From assembly GCF_023684385.1 (NCBI RefSeq), contig NZ_JAGSOJ010000003.1, forward strand, positions 62,001-126,000: a DNA stretch of 64,000 nucleotides. The letters are read 5' to 3'. Both the position numbers and the translations under genes were made by a program. Below are positions 27,836 through 37,137 of this stretch, in pieces. Position 1 is the stretch's first letter, and the number at the start of each line of letters is the position of its first letter. This DNA is from Oceanirhabdus seepicola. Its GTDB lineage: Bacteria > Bacillota > Clostridia > Clostridiales > Clostridiaceae. The notes under the pieces are model-generated. The model saw nothing but the letters and a program-made list of their open reading frames with translations, searched no databases and was not told the origin of the DNA.

Positions 27836-28549
27836 ATGTTAAATGATTTTAAAGAAAAAATAGTTAAAAACTTTAAATTCTATAATTTCTCTACTGAGAA
27901 GGCTGAGATATTCTTCAGTACGAATATAAATGGTATAGATTTTAAGAAAGATACAAAAGAGGGTAAAAGATTCCTTTCAATGCTTCCAGAGTGGTTCAAC
28001 TTTGAAAAGGTGATTTATTTGAATCAAACACATTCCAATGATATTTTGGTTGATCCTAAAGAAGTTATTGATGGTGATGGAATCATAACTTCAAAAGAAA
28101 AAGTAGCTATAGGAGTTTTTGGTGCTGATTGTACTCCAATAATAATACATGATAAACATAATGGGATAGTTGGAGCTGTCCATAGTGGATGGAAAGGAAC
28201 TCTTAATGGTATATTAACAGAGTGTATACAGAAATTAATTAATAGCTTTAATTCTAAATGTAATGATATAGAGATTTTTATAGGGCCGCATGCTAGAAGA
28301 TGTTGTTATGAGGTAAATTATGAATTGATTGATGAGTTTAATTCTAAAGAGTTATATAGAGGACACATAAATGACGGAAGAATGTTAAATTTAACAGAAT
28401 GTATTAAACTTCAATTAAAAGAACTTGGAATTAAAGAAGAAAACATACATGACATAGGCAAATGTACAATTTGTAATAAAGAATTCCATTCTTATAGAAG
28501 GGATAAAGAATCAAGTGGAAGAAATTTTGCCTTTGTATTTTTAAAATAA
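27836..28549 (+). CDS. pgeF: Peptidoglycan editing factor PgeF (YfiH/LACC1 family)
   Basis: 237-residue multicopper-oxidase-like (laccase domain) protein. The family includes the PgeF editing factor and LACC1-type purine nucleoside phosphorylases. Metal or active-site motifs are LNQTHSNDI, GVFGADCTPIIIHD, AVHSGWKGTLNGIL and KCTICNKEFHSYRRD, with the family's conserved Cys and His residues all visible. ATG 27836 with AAGGGTG upstream. Followed by phoP after 34 nt, probably by neighbour position only. Confidence 0.9.
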   Translation: MLNDFKEKIVKNFKFYNFSTEKAEIFFSTNINGIDFKKDTKEGKRFLSMLPEWFNFEKVIYLNQTHSNDILVDPKEVIDGDGIITSKEKVAIGVFGADCTPIIIHDKHNGIVGAVHSGWKGTLNGILTECIQKLINSFNSKCNDIEIFIGPHARRCCYEVNYELIDEFNSKELYRGHINDGRMLNLTECIKLQLKELGIKEENIHDIGKCTICNKEFHSYRRDKESSGRNFAFVFLK

Positions 28550-28583
28550 TTAGGAATATAAATAGATTTTGAGGAGGAGTACA

Positions 28584-29282
28584 ATGAATAGTGATATTAA
28601 GATACTAATTGTAGATGATGAGGAGCATATAAGAGAATTACTGAAATTTAATCTTGAAAAGAATAAATATAAGGTTATATGCGCTGATAATGGTAACGAC
28701 GCTATTGCGCTTGCCTGTTCAGAAATACCTAACTTAATATTACTTGACCTTATGCTGCCAGGGATGGACGGTTATGATGTTTGCAAGGAAATACGCAAGA
28801 ACAACATTACTACTAACATACCTGTTGTTATGATAACAGCTAAAGGGGAAGAATTTGATAAGATATTGGGATTAGAACTTGGAGCTGATGATTATATAAC
28901 AAAACCATTTTCTGTGAGAGAATTAGTTGCAAGGGTAAAGGCTGTTTTGAGAAGAACAAATATGAAGCAAGAAGAAAATAAAGCTTCTTTTGGCGAAGTT
29001 GTTATTGATTTTGATAAGCATCAAGTAAAAAAGAATGGAGAAGCGATTGAACTCACACTTAAGGAGTTTGAACTATTGAGTATATTATGTAGAAATAAAG
29101 GAAGAGTGATGACAAGAGAATATCTCTTGGATAAGATTTGGGGATATGAATATGTTGGTGAGACAAGAACGGTAGATGTTCATATAAGGCATCTGAGGAA
29201 GAAAATTGAAAATGATGATAAAAATCCTAAATACATCCAAACGGTAAGAGGGATAGGATATAGATTTAATAGTGGTGAATAA
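28584..29282 (+). CDS. phoP: Phosphate response regulator PhoP (OmpR family)
   Basis: 232 residues: receiver domain with acidic pocket DDEEH, phospho-acceptor Asp in NLILLDLMLPGMDGYDV, and K in YITKPFS; then a winged-helix output domain (ELTLKEFELLSILCRNKGRV, TVDVHIRHLRKKIE, IQTVRGIGYRF). GAGGAGGAG precedes ATG 28584; the frame extends 15 nt upstream with no benefit. It is two bases from phoR and upstream of the Pst genes, so phosphate sensing is the likely role. Confidence 0.93.
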   Translation: MNSDIKILIVDDEEHIRELLKFNLEKNKYKVICADNGNDAIALACSEIPNLILLDLMLPGMDGYDVCKEIRKNNITTNIPVVMITAKGEEFDKILGLELGADDYITKPFSVRELVARVKAVLRRTNMKQEENKASFGEVVIDFDKHQVKKNGEAIELTLKEFELLSILCRNKGRVMTREYLLDKIWGYEYVGETRTVDVHIRHLRKKIENDDKNPKYIQTVRGIGYRFNSGE

Positions 29283-29284
29283 TA

Positions 29285-30982
29285 ATGAAAAAAAAATTAA
29301 CGATATATATATTAGGTTTTTTTACACTGTTTTTAGTAACATTAACAATATTATTTTCTTCAATATTTAATAGACAATATGAGGAGAATGTAAAAAATAA
29401 CTTGAAAATAAATAGTAAACTAATAATTAATAGTTTGGAGAGCAACGGTAAGATTGATTTTGAACACTACATGAGTGAAGAAGAGGATCTCAGAATTACA
29501 ATTATTGATAAAGAAGGTACGGTTATAAATGATACCCATGCAGATGCAGAATCACTTGATAATCATAGAATGAGAGAAGAAATAGAACTAGCTAGGGAAA
29601 GTGGAGAAGGGTATTCTATACGGTATAGTAAATCATTGGAGACAAGTATGGTATACTACGCTGTAAAGTATAAGAATATATATGTTAGAACAGCACTGCC
29701 TATTCATTACATAAATATGCTTACTGGAAATTATTTTTCCTATTATATTTATTCAGTAATAATCATTTTTTTGCTGTCTATATGGTTTTCAAATAAGATT
29801 GCATATGTAATTGTAAAACCAATAAAAAATTTAGAAGTTACTACCGAAAGGATTGCTAAAGGGGATTTAACTAGAAGAGTTAATGTAACTAGTGATGATG
29901 AAATTGGAAAGCTTGGAAGAAGTTTTAATAAGATGGCTATGCAATTACAAAGCATGATTAAAGAGGTTACGGATAAACAGAACAGATTAGAAGCTATTTT
30001 GGGAAGCATGGATAGTGGATTAATAGCTTTAGATAGAAATAGAAATATAATAATGATAAATTCATGTGCTAAAAGTTTATTTAAAATAAAAGAAAATGTA
30101 ATTGGTAAAAGACTAGATAAATGTATTGATAATCAAGAGTTGGCGAGACTTTTTTCGACTGATATACAAGAATATGTTGAAATTATTATTGATACTACTG
30201 AGAGAAGGTATTTTAGGGTAAAAACAGCAGATATTATTAATGTTAATGATCATATTGGAACTGTGGCAGTACTTCAAGATATAACAGATATAAAAAGATT
30301 AGAAAAGATGAGGACTCAATTTGTGGCAAATGTCTCACATGAACTAAAGACACCTCTAACCTCTATTAAAGGATTTGCTGAAACATTGAAGGATGTAGAT
30401 GATGTAGAGACAAAGAATAAGTTTCTTGATATTATAAACACTGAAGCTGAGAGATTAACAAGATTAATTAATGATATATTAATTTTATCTCATATTGAAC
30501 AACAGAAAGAGATGATTAATGAGAGTGTACATGTAAATGAAATCATTGATGATGTTTATAATTTAATTAAAAGTACTAAAAAGGGAAAAGAACGAGAAAT
30601 AAGTATGAAGTTACAATCTGTTGCTCCTCTTTGGGGTGATAGTGATAGATTTAAACAGATGTTAATAAACCTTGTTGATAATGCTGTTAAGTATTCTGAA
30701 GCTGGAGATAATATATATATTAGAAGTTATTACGATAAAGGATCATGTATTATTGAAGTAGAAGATACTGGAGTTGGAATTCCAGAAGATAAGATTCCAA
30801 GGTTATTTGAAAGATTTTATAGAGTGGATAAGGCTAGATCAAGAGCAACTGGTGGAACTGGGCTGGGATTAGCTATAGTTAAGCACATTGTAATTTCATT
30901 TAATGGAAGAATAAAAGTTAAAAGTCATAGAGATATTGGTACTAAATTCACAGTTATTATTCCATACAAAAAGAAAAAATAA
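29285..30982 (+). CDS. phoR: Phosphate sensor histidine kinase PhoR
   Basis: 565-residue membrane kinase. TM1 about 5-25, extracytoplasmic domain about 30-145, TM2 about 153-173, HAMP (IVKPIKNLEVTTERIAKGDL), PAS (LEAILGSMDSGLIALD to AVLQDITDIKRLEK), HisKA box FVANVSHELKTPLTSIKGF, then HATPase_c with N box INLVDNAVKYS, G1 VEDTGVGIP and G2 GGTGLGLAIV. Partner of PhoP two bases upstream. In phosphate systems it is restrained by Pst/PhoU, encoded next. Confidence 0.93.
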   Translation: MKKKLTIYILGFFTLFLVTLTILFSSIFNRQYEENVKNNLKINSKLIINSLESNGKIDFEHYMSEEEDLRITIIDKEGTVINDTHADAESLDNHRMREEIELARESGEGYSIRYSKSLETSMVYYAVKYKNIYVRTALPIHYINMLTGNYFSYYIYSVIIIFLLSIWFSNKIAYVIVKPIKNLEVTTERIAKGDLTRRVNVTSDDEIGKLGRSFNKMAMQLQSMIKEVTDKQNRLEAILGSMDSGLIALDRNRNIIMINSCAKSLFKIKENVIGKRLDKCIDNQELARLFSTDIQEYVEIIIDTTERRYFRVKTADIINVNDHIGTVAVLQDITDIKRLEKMRTQFVANVSHELKTPLTSIKGFAETLKDVDDVETKNKFLDIINTEAERLTRLINDILILSHIEQQKEMINESVHVNEIIDDVYNLIKSTKKGKEREISMKLQSVAPLWGDSDRFKQMLINLVDNAVKYSEAGDNIYIRSYYDKGSCIIEVEDTGVGIPEDKIPRLFERFYRVDKARSRATGGTGLGLAIVKHIVISFNGRIKVKSHRDIGTKFTVIIPYKKKK

Positions 30983-31076
30983 TTAAGGTGAAGGATAAAA
31001 AAATATAGTGGACAGTTACATAAAACCATTCTCAATTATCCATTTGCTTTTAAGCACGCATTGCGTGCTTCAGGCT

Positions 31077-31185
31077 GTTGAAAAAGCCCAATCTCATCGT
31101 CACTAAGACTCGCTATGCTGCTCGAGTACTATTTGTACACTGCGCTGCTCGCTCCTCTTGTTCCTTGACCTTGGGCTTTTTCAAC
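31077..31185 (-). repeat. 109-bp repeat, family C, copy 2 (opposite orientation)
   Basis: Reverse-oriented relative of 27536-27644 with the same 15-bp inverted ends and same length; similarity extends about 15 nt outside the ends (AGAGTGTCAGGC against AGAGTTTCAGGC). It lies between a GCACGC hairpin (31052-31070) and the terminator at 31250. It fills most of the phoR-pstS gap. Confidence 0.8.
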
Positions 31186-31249
31186 GCCTGACACTCTAAA
31201 GATAGAAAACAGAGTGAAAACAATATATTGTAACTTTGTCAACAAACTC

Positions 31250-31274
31250 AAGCACGCATTGCGTGCTTTTTTTT
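31250..31274 (+). terminator. GCACGC-hairpin terminator
   Basis: An 8-bp stem AAGCACGC/GCGTGCTT with ATT loop (31250-31268) is followed by eight Ts. An identical hairpin without the T-run is at 31052-31070. It ends phoPR transcription before the pst promoter. Confidence 0.85.
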
Positions 31275-31288
31275 ATGTAAAATTATAC

Positions 31289-31352
31289 TTAACAATTTGA
31301 TAACTTAATTTTACATTATGATAATACCAACTTAACCTATGAGAATTATACT
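31289..31352 (+). promoter_or_regulatory. Candidate PhoP-box array and promoter of the pst operon
   Basis: Hexamers TTAACA (31289), ATAACT (31300), TTTACA (31310), ATAATA (31321) and TTAACC (31332) recur every 10-11 bp. This is the pattern of PhoP-binding TT(A/C/T)A(C/T)A direct repeats in Bacillus. TATACT (31347-31352) is a fair -10 and no good -35 exists, as expected for an activated promoter. Confidence 0.5.
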
Positions 31353-31401
31353 AAGGTAGTACTAAGTAATCATCAAAAAAAATGATTGATGGAGGGTAAT
31401 T

Positions 31402-32283
31402 ATGAATAAGAAAATAATGAAGACATTTATAGGGGTAGTAACTGCAGTAGCTGTAGCAGGAAGTTTTGTTGGATGTGGTAGTAAGAATTCAAATGTTGGA
31501 GAGACAACATCACTAACAAGTGGCGAAATAATGGTATTAGGTTCTTCTGCACTTCAACCTTTAGCAGAGGTTGCAGCGAAGGATTTCATGGAAAAGAATA
31601 ACGAGGCAGTAATTAATGTTCAAGGTGGTGGAAGTGGCGCTGGTATTAAAGGTGTACTTGAAGGAAACGCTGATATTGGGAATTCAGATGTGACAGCAGA
31701 GCAGAAACTTGGTGATGAAGAGAAGGCAAAAGAGTTAGCTGATCATGAGGTTTGCGGAATAGGATTTGCAGTTGTTGTAAGTAAAGATGTGACAGTAGAG
31801 TCATTAACAAAAGAACAAATTCAAGATATATTTAAAGGAAACATAACAAACTGGAATCAAGTTGGTGGAACAGATAAAGAAATAGTTTTAGTACACAGAA
31901 AATCTTCATCAGGTACTAGAATGTCATTCATTGATAAAATAATGGATGGGGAAAAAGAAGATACAAGTATTGGTATAACTAAACCAGAGAGTGGAGCAGT
32001 TAGAGAAGCAGTAAAGGTTACAGAAGGTTCTATTAGTTACTTAGCTCTGTCATACTTAAGTGAAGATGTTAGAGAGGATGTTAAGCCTATTGGAATTAAT
32101 GGAGTAGAACCAAGTAATGAGAATATTATCAAAGGTGATTATATATTCTGGTCATTTGAGCATATGTACACTAAAGGAGAAGCTGAAGGATTAGAAAAAG
32201 CATTTATTGATTATATGGTTAGTGAAGAGAATGTTAAAAATGTCGAAGCACTTGGGTATATCCCAATGTCAAAATTAAAATAA
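31402..32283 (+). CDS. pstS: Phosphate ABC transporter substrate-binding lipoprotein PstS (first copy)
   Basis: 293 residues. Signal peptide and lipobox end in GSFVGCGSK, so lipid attachment at C25 is likely. The PBP-like domain has the phosphate-binding loops LGSSALQPLAEVA, GGGSGAGIKGVLEG, IGNSDVTAE and HRKSSSGTRMSF. GGAGGG precedes ATG 31402. The gene is nearly duplicated in the next gene. Extracellular phosphate capture for PstCAB. Confidence 0.95.
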   Translation: MNKKIMKTFIGVVTAVAVAGSFVGCGSKNSNVGETTSLTSGEIMVLGSSALQPLAEVAAKDFMEKNNEAVINVQGGGSGAGIKGVLEGNADIGNSDVTAEQKLGDEEKAKELADHEVCGIGFAVVVSKDVTVESLTKEQIQDIFKGNITNWNQVGGTDKEIVLVHRKSSSGTRMSFIDKIMDGEKEDTSIGITKPESGAVREAVKVTEGSISYLALSYLSEDVREDVKPIGINGVEPSNENIIKGDYIFWSFEHMYTKGEAEGLEKAFIDYMVSEENVKNVEALGYIPMSKLK

Positions 32284-32308
32284 ATATCAAAGTATCATTG
32301 TATTAATA

Positions 32309-32326
32309 AGGAACCATTAGGTTCCT
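32309..32326 (+). other. Small hairpin between the two pstS genes
   Basis: A 7-bp stem AGGAACC/GGTTCCT with ATTA loop and no T-run. It may stabilise or process the upstream message. Confidence 0.4.
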
Positions 32327-32430
32327 GATCCCCCTGATCATCAGAGCCAGTAGTGAATATACAAAAAAGCTAGTTGACTTAGAATAGTAATTTTATTAAT
32401 GGTTGTTGAAGGAATAAGTTTATTAGCTAA

Positions 32431-32460
32431 TGAGAATTATACTAATTAAGTAGTATAACT
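32431..32460 (+). promoter_or_regulatory. Candidate promoter of the second pstS
   Basis: TGAGAATTATACTAA, with -10 TATACT (32438-32443), repeats the sequence around the -10 of the first pstS (31341-31354). Downstream words also match, so the duplication included the promoter core, but the phased Pho-box hexamers are not evident here. Confidence 0.4.
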
Positions 32461-32488
32461 CATCAAAAATAATAAACGGAGGGGAATT

Positions 32489-33370
32489 ATGAAAAAGAAA
32501 TTAATGAAAAGACTTATAGTTTTTGTAACTGTCGCGGTTGTGGCAGGGAGTTTTATTGGATGTGGAAAAGATACTTCAAATATAGAAAAAGAAAAATCAC
32601 CAAACAGTGGAGAAATAATGGTGTTAGGGTCATCCGCTCTTCAACCATTAGCTGAGGTTGCTGCTAAAGATTTCATGGAAAAAAATACAGATGCAATAAT
32701 TAATGTTCAAGGTGGAGGTAGCGGCGCTGGTATTAAAGGTGTACTTGAAGGTAGTTGTGATATTGGAAACTCAGACGTAACTGCTGATGTAAAGTTTGGA
32801 GATCAAGAGAAGGTAAAAGACTTAGTTGATCATAAAGTATGTGGAATAGGATTTGCTGTAGTTGTAAGTAAAGATGTTACTATAGATTCATTAACAAAAG
32901 AACAGATTAAAGATATATTCCAAGGAAATATAACTAATTGGAGTCAAGTAGGTGGAACTGATAAAGAAATAGTATTAATTCATAGAAAGTCTTCCTCAGG
33001 TACTAGATTAACCTTCGTTGATAAAATCATGGATGGTGAAAAAGAAGATTCTAGTATTGGGATAACAAAGCCAGAAAGTGGTGCAGTTAGGGAAGCGGTA
33101 AAAGTTACAGAAGGCTCGATTAGTTATTTAGCACTTTCATATTTAAGTGAAGATGTTATGAGAGATGTTAAACCAATTAGTTTAAACGGAGTTGAACCAA
33201 GTAATGACAATGTTACCAAGGGTGATTATCCATTTTGGTCATATGAGCACATGTATACTTTAGGTGAAGCTGAAGGGGTAGAGAAATCATTTATAGATTA
33301 TATGATTAGCGAAGAAAATGAAAAAAATGTTGAAGCACTTGGTTATATTCCAATGTCAAAATTGAAATAG
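32489..33370 (+). CDS. pstS: Phosphate ABC transporter substrate-binding lipoprotein PstS (second copy)
   Basis: 293 residues, same length as the first copy and identical at most positions (GEIMVLGSSALQPLAEVAAK, GGGSGAGIKGVLEG, KPESGAVREAVKVTEGSISY). Lipobox GSFIGCGK. Differences cluster in the mature N-terminus and in helix surfaces, while the phosphate-loop residues are conserved; one of them, HRKSSSGTRLTF, differs by two residues. A recent tandem duplication; both copies look functional. GGAGGGG precedes ATG 32489. Confidence 0.94.
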   Translation: MKKKLMKRLIVFVTVAVVAGSFIGCGKDTSNIEKEKSPNSGEIMVLGSSALQPLAEVAAKDFMEKNTDAIINVQGGGSGAGIKGVLEGSCDIGNSDVTADVKFGDQEKVKDLVDHKVCGIGFAVVVSKDVTIDSLTKEQIKDIFQGNITNWSQVGGTDKEIVLIHRKSSSGTRLTFVDKIMDGEKEDSSIGITKPESGAVREAVKVTEGSISYLALSYLSEDVMRDVKPISLNGVEPSNDNVTKGDYPFWSYEHMYTLGEAEGVEKSFIDYMISEENEKNVEALGYIPMSKLK

Positions 33371-33389
33371 CTATATAGTTATTGTAAAT

Positions 33390-33426
33390 AGGGAATCGTT
33401 AGTTTTATGATTCCCTTGTATTTTTA
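33390..33426 (+). terminator. Weak terminator/attenuator between pstS and pstC
   Basis: An 8-pair stem (33390-33397 with 33409-33416, core GGGAATC/GATTCCC) is followed by TGTATTTTTA. It probably lets binding-protein mRNA exceed permease mRNA. Confidence 0.55.
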
Positions 33427-33561
33427 ATATTAAATATGGCAGATGTAATTATTGAGTTTAATGGAGTGAAAAAATTTAGGGAATTATTCATTCATATTAT
33501 TTATGTGAAATAATACAAGGTCATAGCATGATAGATAATTTAGATAAGAGGCGATAAAGTT

Positions 33562-34446
33562 ATGGAGATTAATATAAAGAAATTTATGAAAGAAGGAATT
33601 GGAAAAGTAATAGCATATTCTTGTGGTGCTCTCATTATAGCACTAACAGTGAGTATAATTTTATTCATAGGAATAAAGGGAATAAACGTATTTACTAAAC
33701 ATGGATATTCAGTTTATGACCTTCTTTTTAGTAGTAACTGGGATCCAGAAGGAGATTTGCCGCAATTAGGAGCACTTTCATTCATTTTAGGTTCCACATT
33801 TGTATCTTTCGGAGCAGTATTGATTAGTACTCCAATAAGTATAGGGGTTGCTGTGTTTATGAGATATATTTCTCCTAAAATAGGTAAAACAATAATGCAA
33901 CCGGCCTTGGAACTATTTGTTGGAATTCCATCTGTAGTTTATGGGTGGATTGGGATAACCGTAATTGTACCACTTATAAAGAATGTTTTTGGTGGTATTG
34001 GGTTTAGTTTGTTGGCAGGTGTAATGGTTCTTTCAATAATGATCTTACCTACAATAAGTTCATTAGCTTATGATGCTTTAAAAGGAGTACCAAGTTCTTA
34101 TACCAATGCATCATTTGCTTTAGGTGCAACAAGATGGGAAACCATAAGTAAAGTAGCGATTCCAGCAAGTAAAAACGGAATACTTACTGGGGTTATATTA
34201 GGACTTGCAAGAGCTTTTGGAGAGGCACTTGCAGTAACAATGGTAATTGGTAATACTGTTAGACTTCCTTTCAATATACTAAAGCCAATGGCGACATTGA
34301 CTGGAGCAATAACTATGGATATGGCAAATACTTTCTATGGAACTATATGGAATGATGCGCTATGGGCTTTAGGATTTGTGTTATTGATAGTTTCTTGTAT
34401 ATTTATATTGATTATAAAGGCTATTAGTAAAAGAGGTGAGGCATAA
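33562..34446 (+). CDS. pstC: Phosphate ABC transporter permease PstC
   Basis: 294 residues with six predicted membrane helices and the ABC-permease coupling loop GATRWETISKVAIPASKNGI followed by ARAFGEALAVTMVIGN. The large periplasmic loop near 45-70 (LLFSSNWDPEGDLPQLGALS) is typical of PstC. Weak ribosome site GAGGCG. The stop and the pstA start share one base (ATAATGG), so the two permeases are coupled. Confidence 0.95.
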   Translation: MEINIKKFMKEGIGKVIAYSCGALIIALTVSIILFIGIKGINVFTKHGYSVYDLLFSSNWDPEGDLPQLGALSFILGSTFVSFGAVLISTPISIGVAVFMRYISPKIGKTIMQPALELFVGIPSVVYGWIGITVIVPLIKNVFGGIGFSLLAGVMVLSIMILPTISSLAYDALKGVPSSYTNASFALGATRWETISKVAIPASKNGILTGVILGLARAFGEALAVTMVIGNTVRLPFNILKPMATLTGAITMDMANTFYGTIWNDALWALGFVLLIVSCIFILIIKAISKRGEA

Positions 34447-35288
34447 TGGATAGAAAACTTAAAGATAAAATATGGACTTCAATATTGTATTTGATATCAT
34501 GTGCAGTTGTATTATTACTAGTGGCATTAGTTTTATATATTTTAAATAATGGTAAACACTTTCTTGATTTTGACTTTATATTTGGCAAACCCAAATACGG
34601 AGAAGAAGGTGGAGGTGTTGGACCACAATTATTTAATTCTTTTTATATGTTGATAATAACATTAGCAATATCGGTTCCAATAGGAATAGGAGCAGGAGTT
34701 TATCTATCACAGTATTCTAAAGAAGGTCCTTTTGTAAGAATATTAAGATTGAGTATTGAGACAATAGCATCATTGCCATCTATTGTTGTAGGATTATTTG
34801 GATTTTTAATATTTGTAAATTTATCAGGATGGGGATTCACTCTTTTAGGTGGTGCACTCGCATTGACACTGTTAAATTTGCCAGCTTTAGCAAGGGTAAG
34901 TGAGAATGCAATAACTGAGGCAGCCTTGGATGTTAAAGAATCATCAATGGCATTAGGTGGCACAAAGTGGCAAACAATATGGAAGATGATTATTCCAACA
35001 GCTTTTCCAGGAATATTAACAGGTATTATAATTACTGCAGGAAGGATCTTTGGAGAAGCAGCAGCATTACTATATACTTCAGGTATGAGTTCAAATAACA
35101 AAGGACTATTAAATGTAATGAGACCAGCTGAAACTTTAGCAGTGCACATTTTTAAGTTGAATTCAGAAGGTACTGTGCCAGATGCTGCAAGTATAGCTTC
35201 AGGAGCAGCCGCTTTATTAGTTGTAATGGTATTTATATTTAATATGTCTGCAAGACTTTTAGGGCGTAGAATGATGAAGCATAGATAA
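34446..35288 (+). CDS. pstA: Phosphate ABC transporter permease PstA
   Basis: 280 residues, six membrane helices. Coupling loop GGTKWQTIWKMIIPTAFPGI and the following GRIFGEAAALLYTSG define PstA; the N-terminal FDFIFGKPKYGEEGGGVGP loop is typical. It overlaps pstC by one base and forms the membrane pore with it. Ends 55 nt before pstB. Confidence 0.95.
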   Translation: MDRKLKDKIWTSILYLISCAVVLLLVALVLYILNNGKHFLDFDFIFGKPKYGEEGGGVGPQLFNSFYMLIITLAISVPIGIGAGVYLSQYSKEGPFVRILRLSIETIASLPSIVVGLFGFLIFVNLSGWGFTLLGGALALTLLNLPALARVSENAITEAALDVKESSMALGGTKWQTIWKMIIPTAFPGILTGIIITAGRIFGEAAALLYTSGMSSNNKGLLNVMRPAETLAVHIFKLNSEGTVPDAASIASGAAALLVVMVFIFNMSARLLGRRMMKHR

Positions 35289-35343
35289 TTATAAATTTGT
35301 TATTGAATGAGAAAGATTATAATTAGAATTTGAAGGTGATGAA

Positions 35344-36099
35344 ATGATGGATATTTTAAAAGTAAATGACTTAAACTTGCATTATGGAAAAAATCGTGCA
35401 ATTAAAAATATAAATATGAATATTAAAGAAAAGGCTGTAACTGCTCTTATTGGACCATCAGGATGTGGTAAATCTACATTCTTAAGATGCTTAAATAGAA
35501 TGAATGATCTTATTGATAATGTAACTGTTAAAGGCGAGGTTATGTTTGAAGATAATAATATTTATTTAAATAGTTACGATGTGAATGAATTGAGAAAGAG
35601 GATTGGTATGGTGTTCCAAAAACCTAATCCATTTCCAACATCAATTTATAATAATATAACATATGGTCCTAAGTTACATGGAATAAAAGATAAGAAAAGA
35701 TTGGATGAGATAGTTGAAAAAAGCCTTAAAGGGGCTGCTTTATGGGAAGAGGTTAAAGATAGACTCGACAAAAGTGCTATGGGTCTTTCAGGAGGGCAGC
35801 AACAGAGATTATGCATAGCTAGAACTTTAGCAATTGAGCCAGAGATAATCCTTATGGATGAGCCTACATCAGCATTAGACCCAATTTCAACAACTAAAGT
35901 TGAAGAGCTTATACAAGAACTAAAGAAAAAGTATACTGTAGTTATTGTTACACATAACATGCAGCAAGCGGCAAGAATATCAGATTATACTGCCTTTTTC
36001 TTAACTGGGGAAGTTGTTGAATTTAATAATACTGATGACATATTCACTAACCCACTGGATAAGAGAACAGAGGATTATATTACAGGAAGATTTGGTTAA
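35344..36099 (+). CDS. pstB: Phosphate ABC transporter ATPase PstB
   Basis: 251 residues, normal length. Walker A is GPSGCGKST (about 38-46), Q loop [16 protein letters not shown] (the PNPFP word is PstB-specific), signature [16 protein letters not shown], Walker [14 protein letters not shown] loop [18 protein letters not shown] precedes ATG 35344; ATG 35347 is possible. Completes the PstSCAB importer. Confidence 0.97.
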   Translation: MMDILKVNDLNLHYGKNRAIKNINMNIKEKAVTALIGPSGCGKSTFLRCLNRMNDLIDNVTVKGEVMFEDNNIYLNSYDVNELRKRIGMVFQKPNPFPTSIYNNITYGPKLHGIKDKKRLDEIVEKSLKGAALWEEVKDRLDKSAMGLSGGQQQRLCIARTLAIEPEIILMDEPTSALDPISTTKVEELIQELKKKYTVVIVTHNMQQAARISDYTAFFLTGEVVEFNNTDDIFTNPLDKRTEDYITGRFG

Positions 36100-36148
36100 G
36101 AAGCGTCGAAAAACATAGTTGAGAGTGTAGATAAAACCATAACTCAAA

Positions 36149-36386
36149 AGTTGAGAGTGGAGAGTGGAGAATGATGGAGGTTTTGCTCCGCAAAACAACA
36201 TTTATTGTTTTTTAGAACAAGGTGGCTTTAACTCATTTTATCTAAAGATAAAATATTGTATTTCGAATACAAGGTTTCATCAAACATGAAACGAGTAAAA
36301 CATCATTGGTTAAAGAACAATAAAATTCAAATTTCTCGAAGAGAAATATCCTACGTTCTCAACTCTCAACTCACCATTCTCAACTT
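36149..36386 (-). repeat. Hairpin-array repeat, family B, copy 3 (reverse orientation)
   Basis: Read on the reverse strand it shows six small hairpins in series: ATTTCTC/GAGAAAT, GTTTCAT/ATGAAAC, TTGTATT/AATACAA, ATTTTATCT/AGATAAAAT, TTGTT/AACAA, GTTTTGC/GCAAAAC. The order matches 14813-15040. The outer ends are tandem words (GAGAGTGGAGAGTGGAG and ACTCTCAACTCACC). It separates pstB from phoU. Confidence 0.75.
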
Positions 36387-36416
36387 CTTTTATATAATTA
36401 AAAGGGGTGATTATTA

Positions 36417-37073
36417 ATGGTAAGAAATTTATTCCAGAATAGTATTAAAGAGCTTCACAAGGATATTGATGAGATGGGAAGTTTTGTTGCAACAATGGTA
36501 AAGCAGTCAATCGAAGCATTGAAGAATAAAGATATTGAACTTGCTGAAAAATTAATACAAGATGATGATATTGCAGATAACTTTGAGAAAAGTATTGAAG
36601 AAAAAGCTATTATACTAGTAGCACGTCAACAACCAATGGCAAGTGATTTAAGAGATATCTTTACAATCACTAAGGTTGTAACAGATTTAGAAAGAATTGC
36701 AGATCTTAGTGTTGACATAGCAAAAATTACAATTAGATTAAAGGACCAAGAGTATATTAAGAAACTTATTGATATACCAAGAATGGCTAATATAATAGAT
36801 GGTATGCTACATGATGCTTTAGAGGCATATTTAAAAAAAGATGTCCATATGGCACAAAAAACATGTAAAGTTGATGATGAGATAGATAGTTTAAATGATC
36901 AAATATTCTCTGAGTTATTGGTGAAGATGATGGAGAAACCTTCAATGATATCTCAATCAAGTCAATTTCTATTTGTATGTAGGCATTTAGAAAGAATAGC
37001 GGATCATATTACAAATATTTGTGAATGGACTTTATATTCAGTAACAGGAGAACATGTAGATTTAAATCAATAG
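36417..37073 (+). CDS. phoU: Phosphate signalling protein PhoU
   Basis: 218 residues forming two three-helix bundles. Both metal-binding motifs of the family are present: TDLERIADLSVDIAKI (about 98-113) and RHLERIADHITNICEW (about 190-205). PhoU dampens PhoR when phosphate is plentiful and moderates Pst uptake. AAAGGGGTG precedes ATG 36417. It is separated from pstB by a repeat, so it may partly depend on read-through. A terminator follows. Confidence 0.95.
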   Translation: MVRNLFQNSIKELHKDIDEMGSFVATMVKQSIEALKNKDIELAEKLIQDDDIADNFEKSIEEKAIILVARQQPMASDLRDIFTITKVVTDLERIADLSVDIAKITIRLKDQEYIKKLIDIPRMANIIDGMLHDALEAYLKKDVHMAQKTCKVDDEIDSLNDQIFSELLVKMMEKPSMISQSSQFLFVCRHLERIADHITNICEWTLYSVTGEHVDLNQ

Positions 37074-37106
37074 GAAATCTATGATAAGTATATAGAAGTC
37101 ATCAGG

Positions 37107-37137
37107 AAGATAAGTAGAATTAATGCTTATCTTTTTG
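37107..37137 (+). terminator. Terminator after phoU
   Basis: An 8-bp stem AAGATAAG/CTTATCTT (37107-37114 with 37126-37133) is followed by Ts. Confidence 0.65.

Noticed and set aside
34700..35149. 149-codon reverse frame across pstA
   Set aside because: Shadow of a clear six-helix permease gene; no ribosome site.
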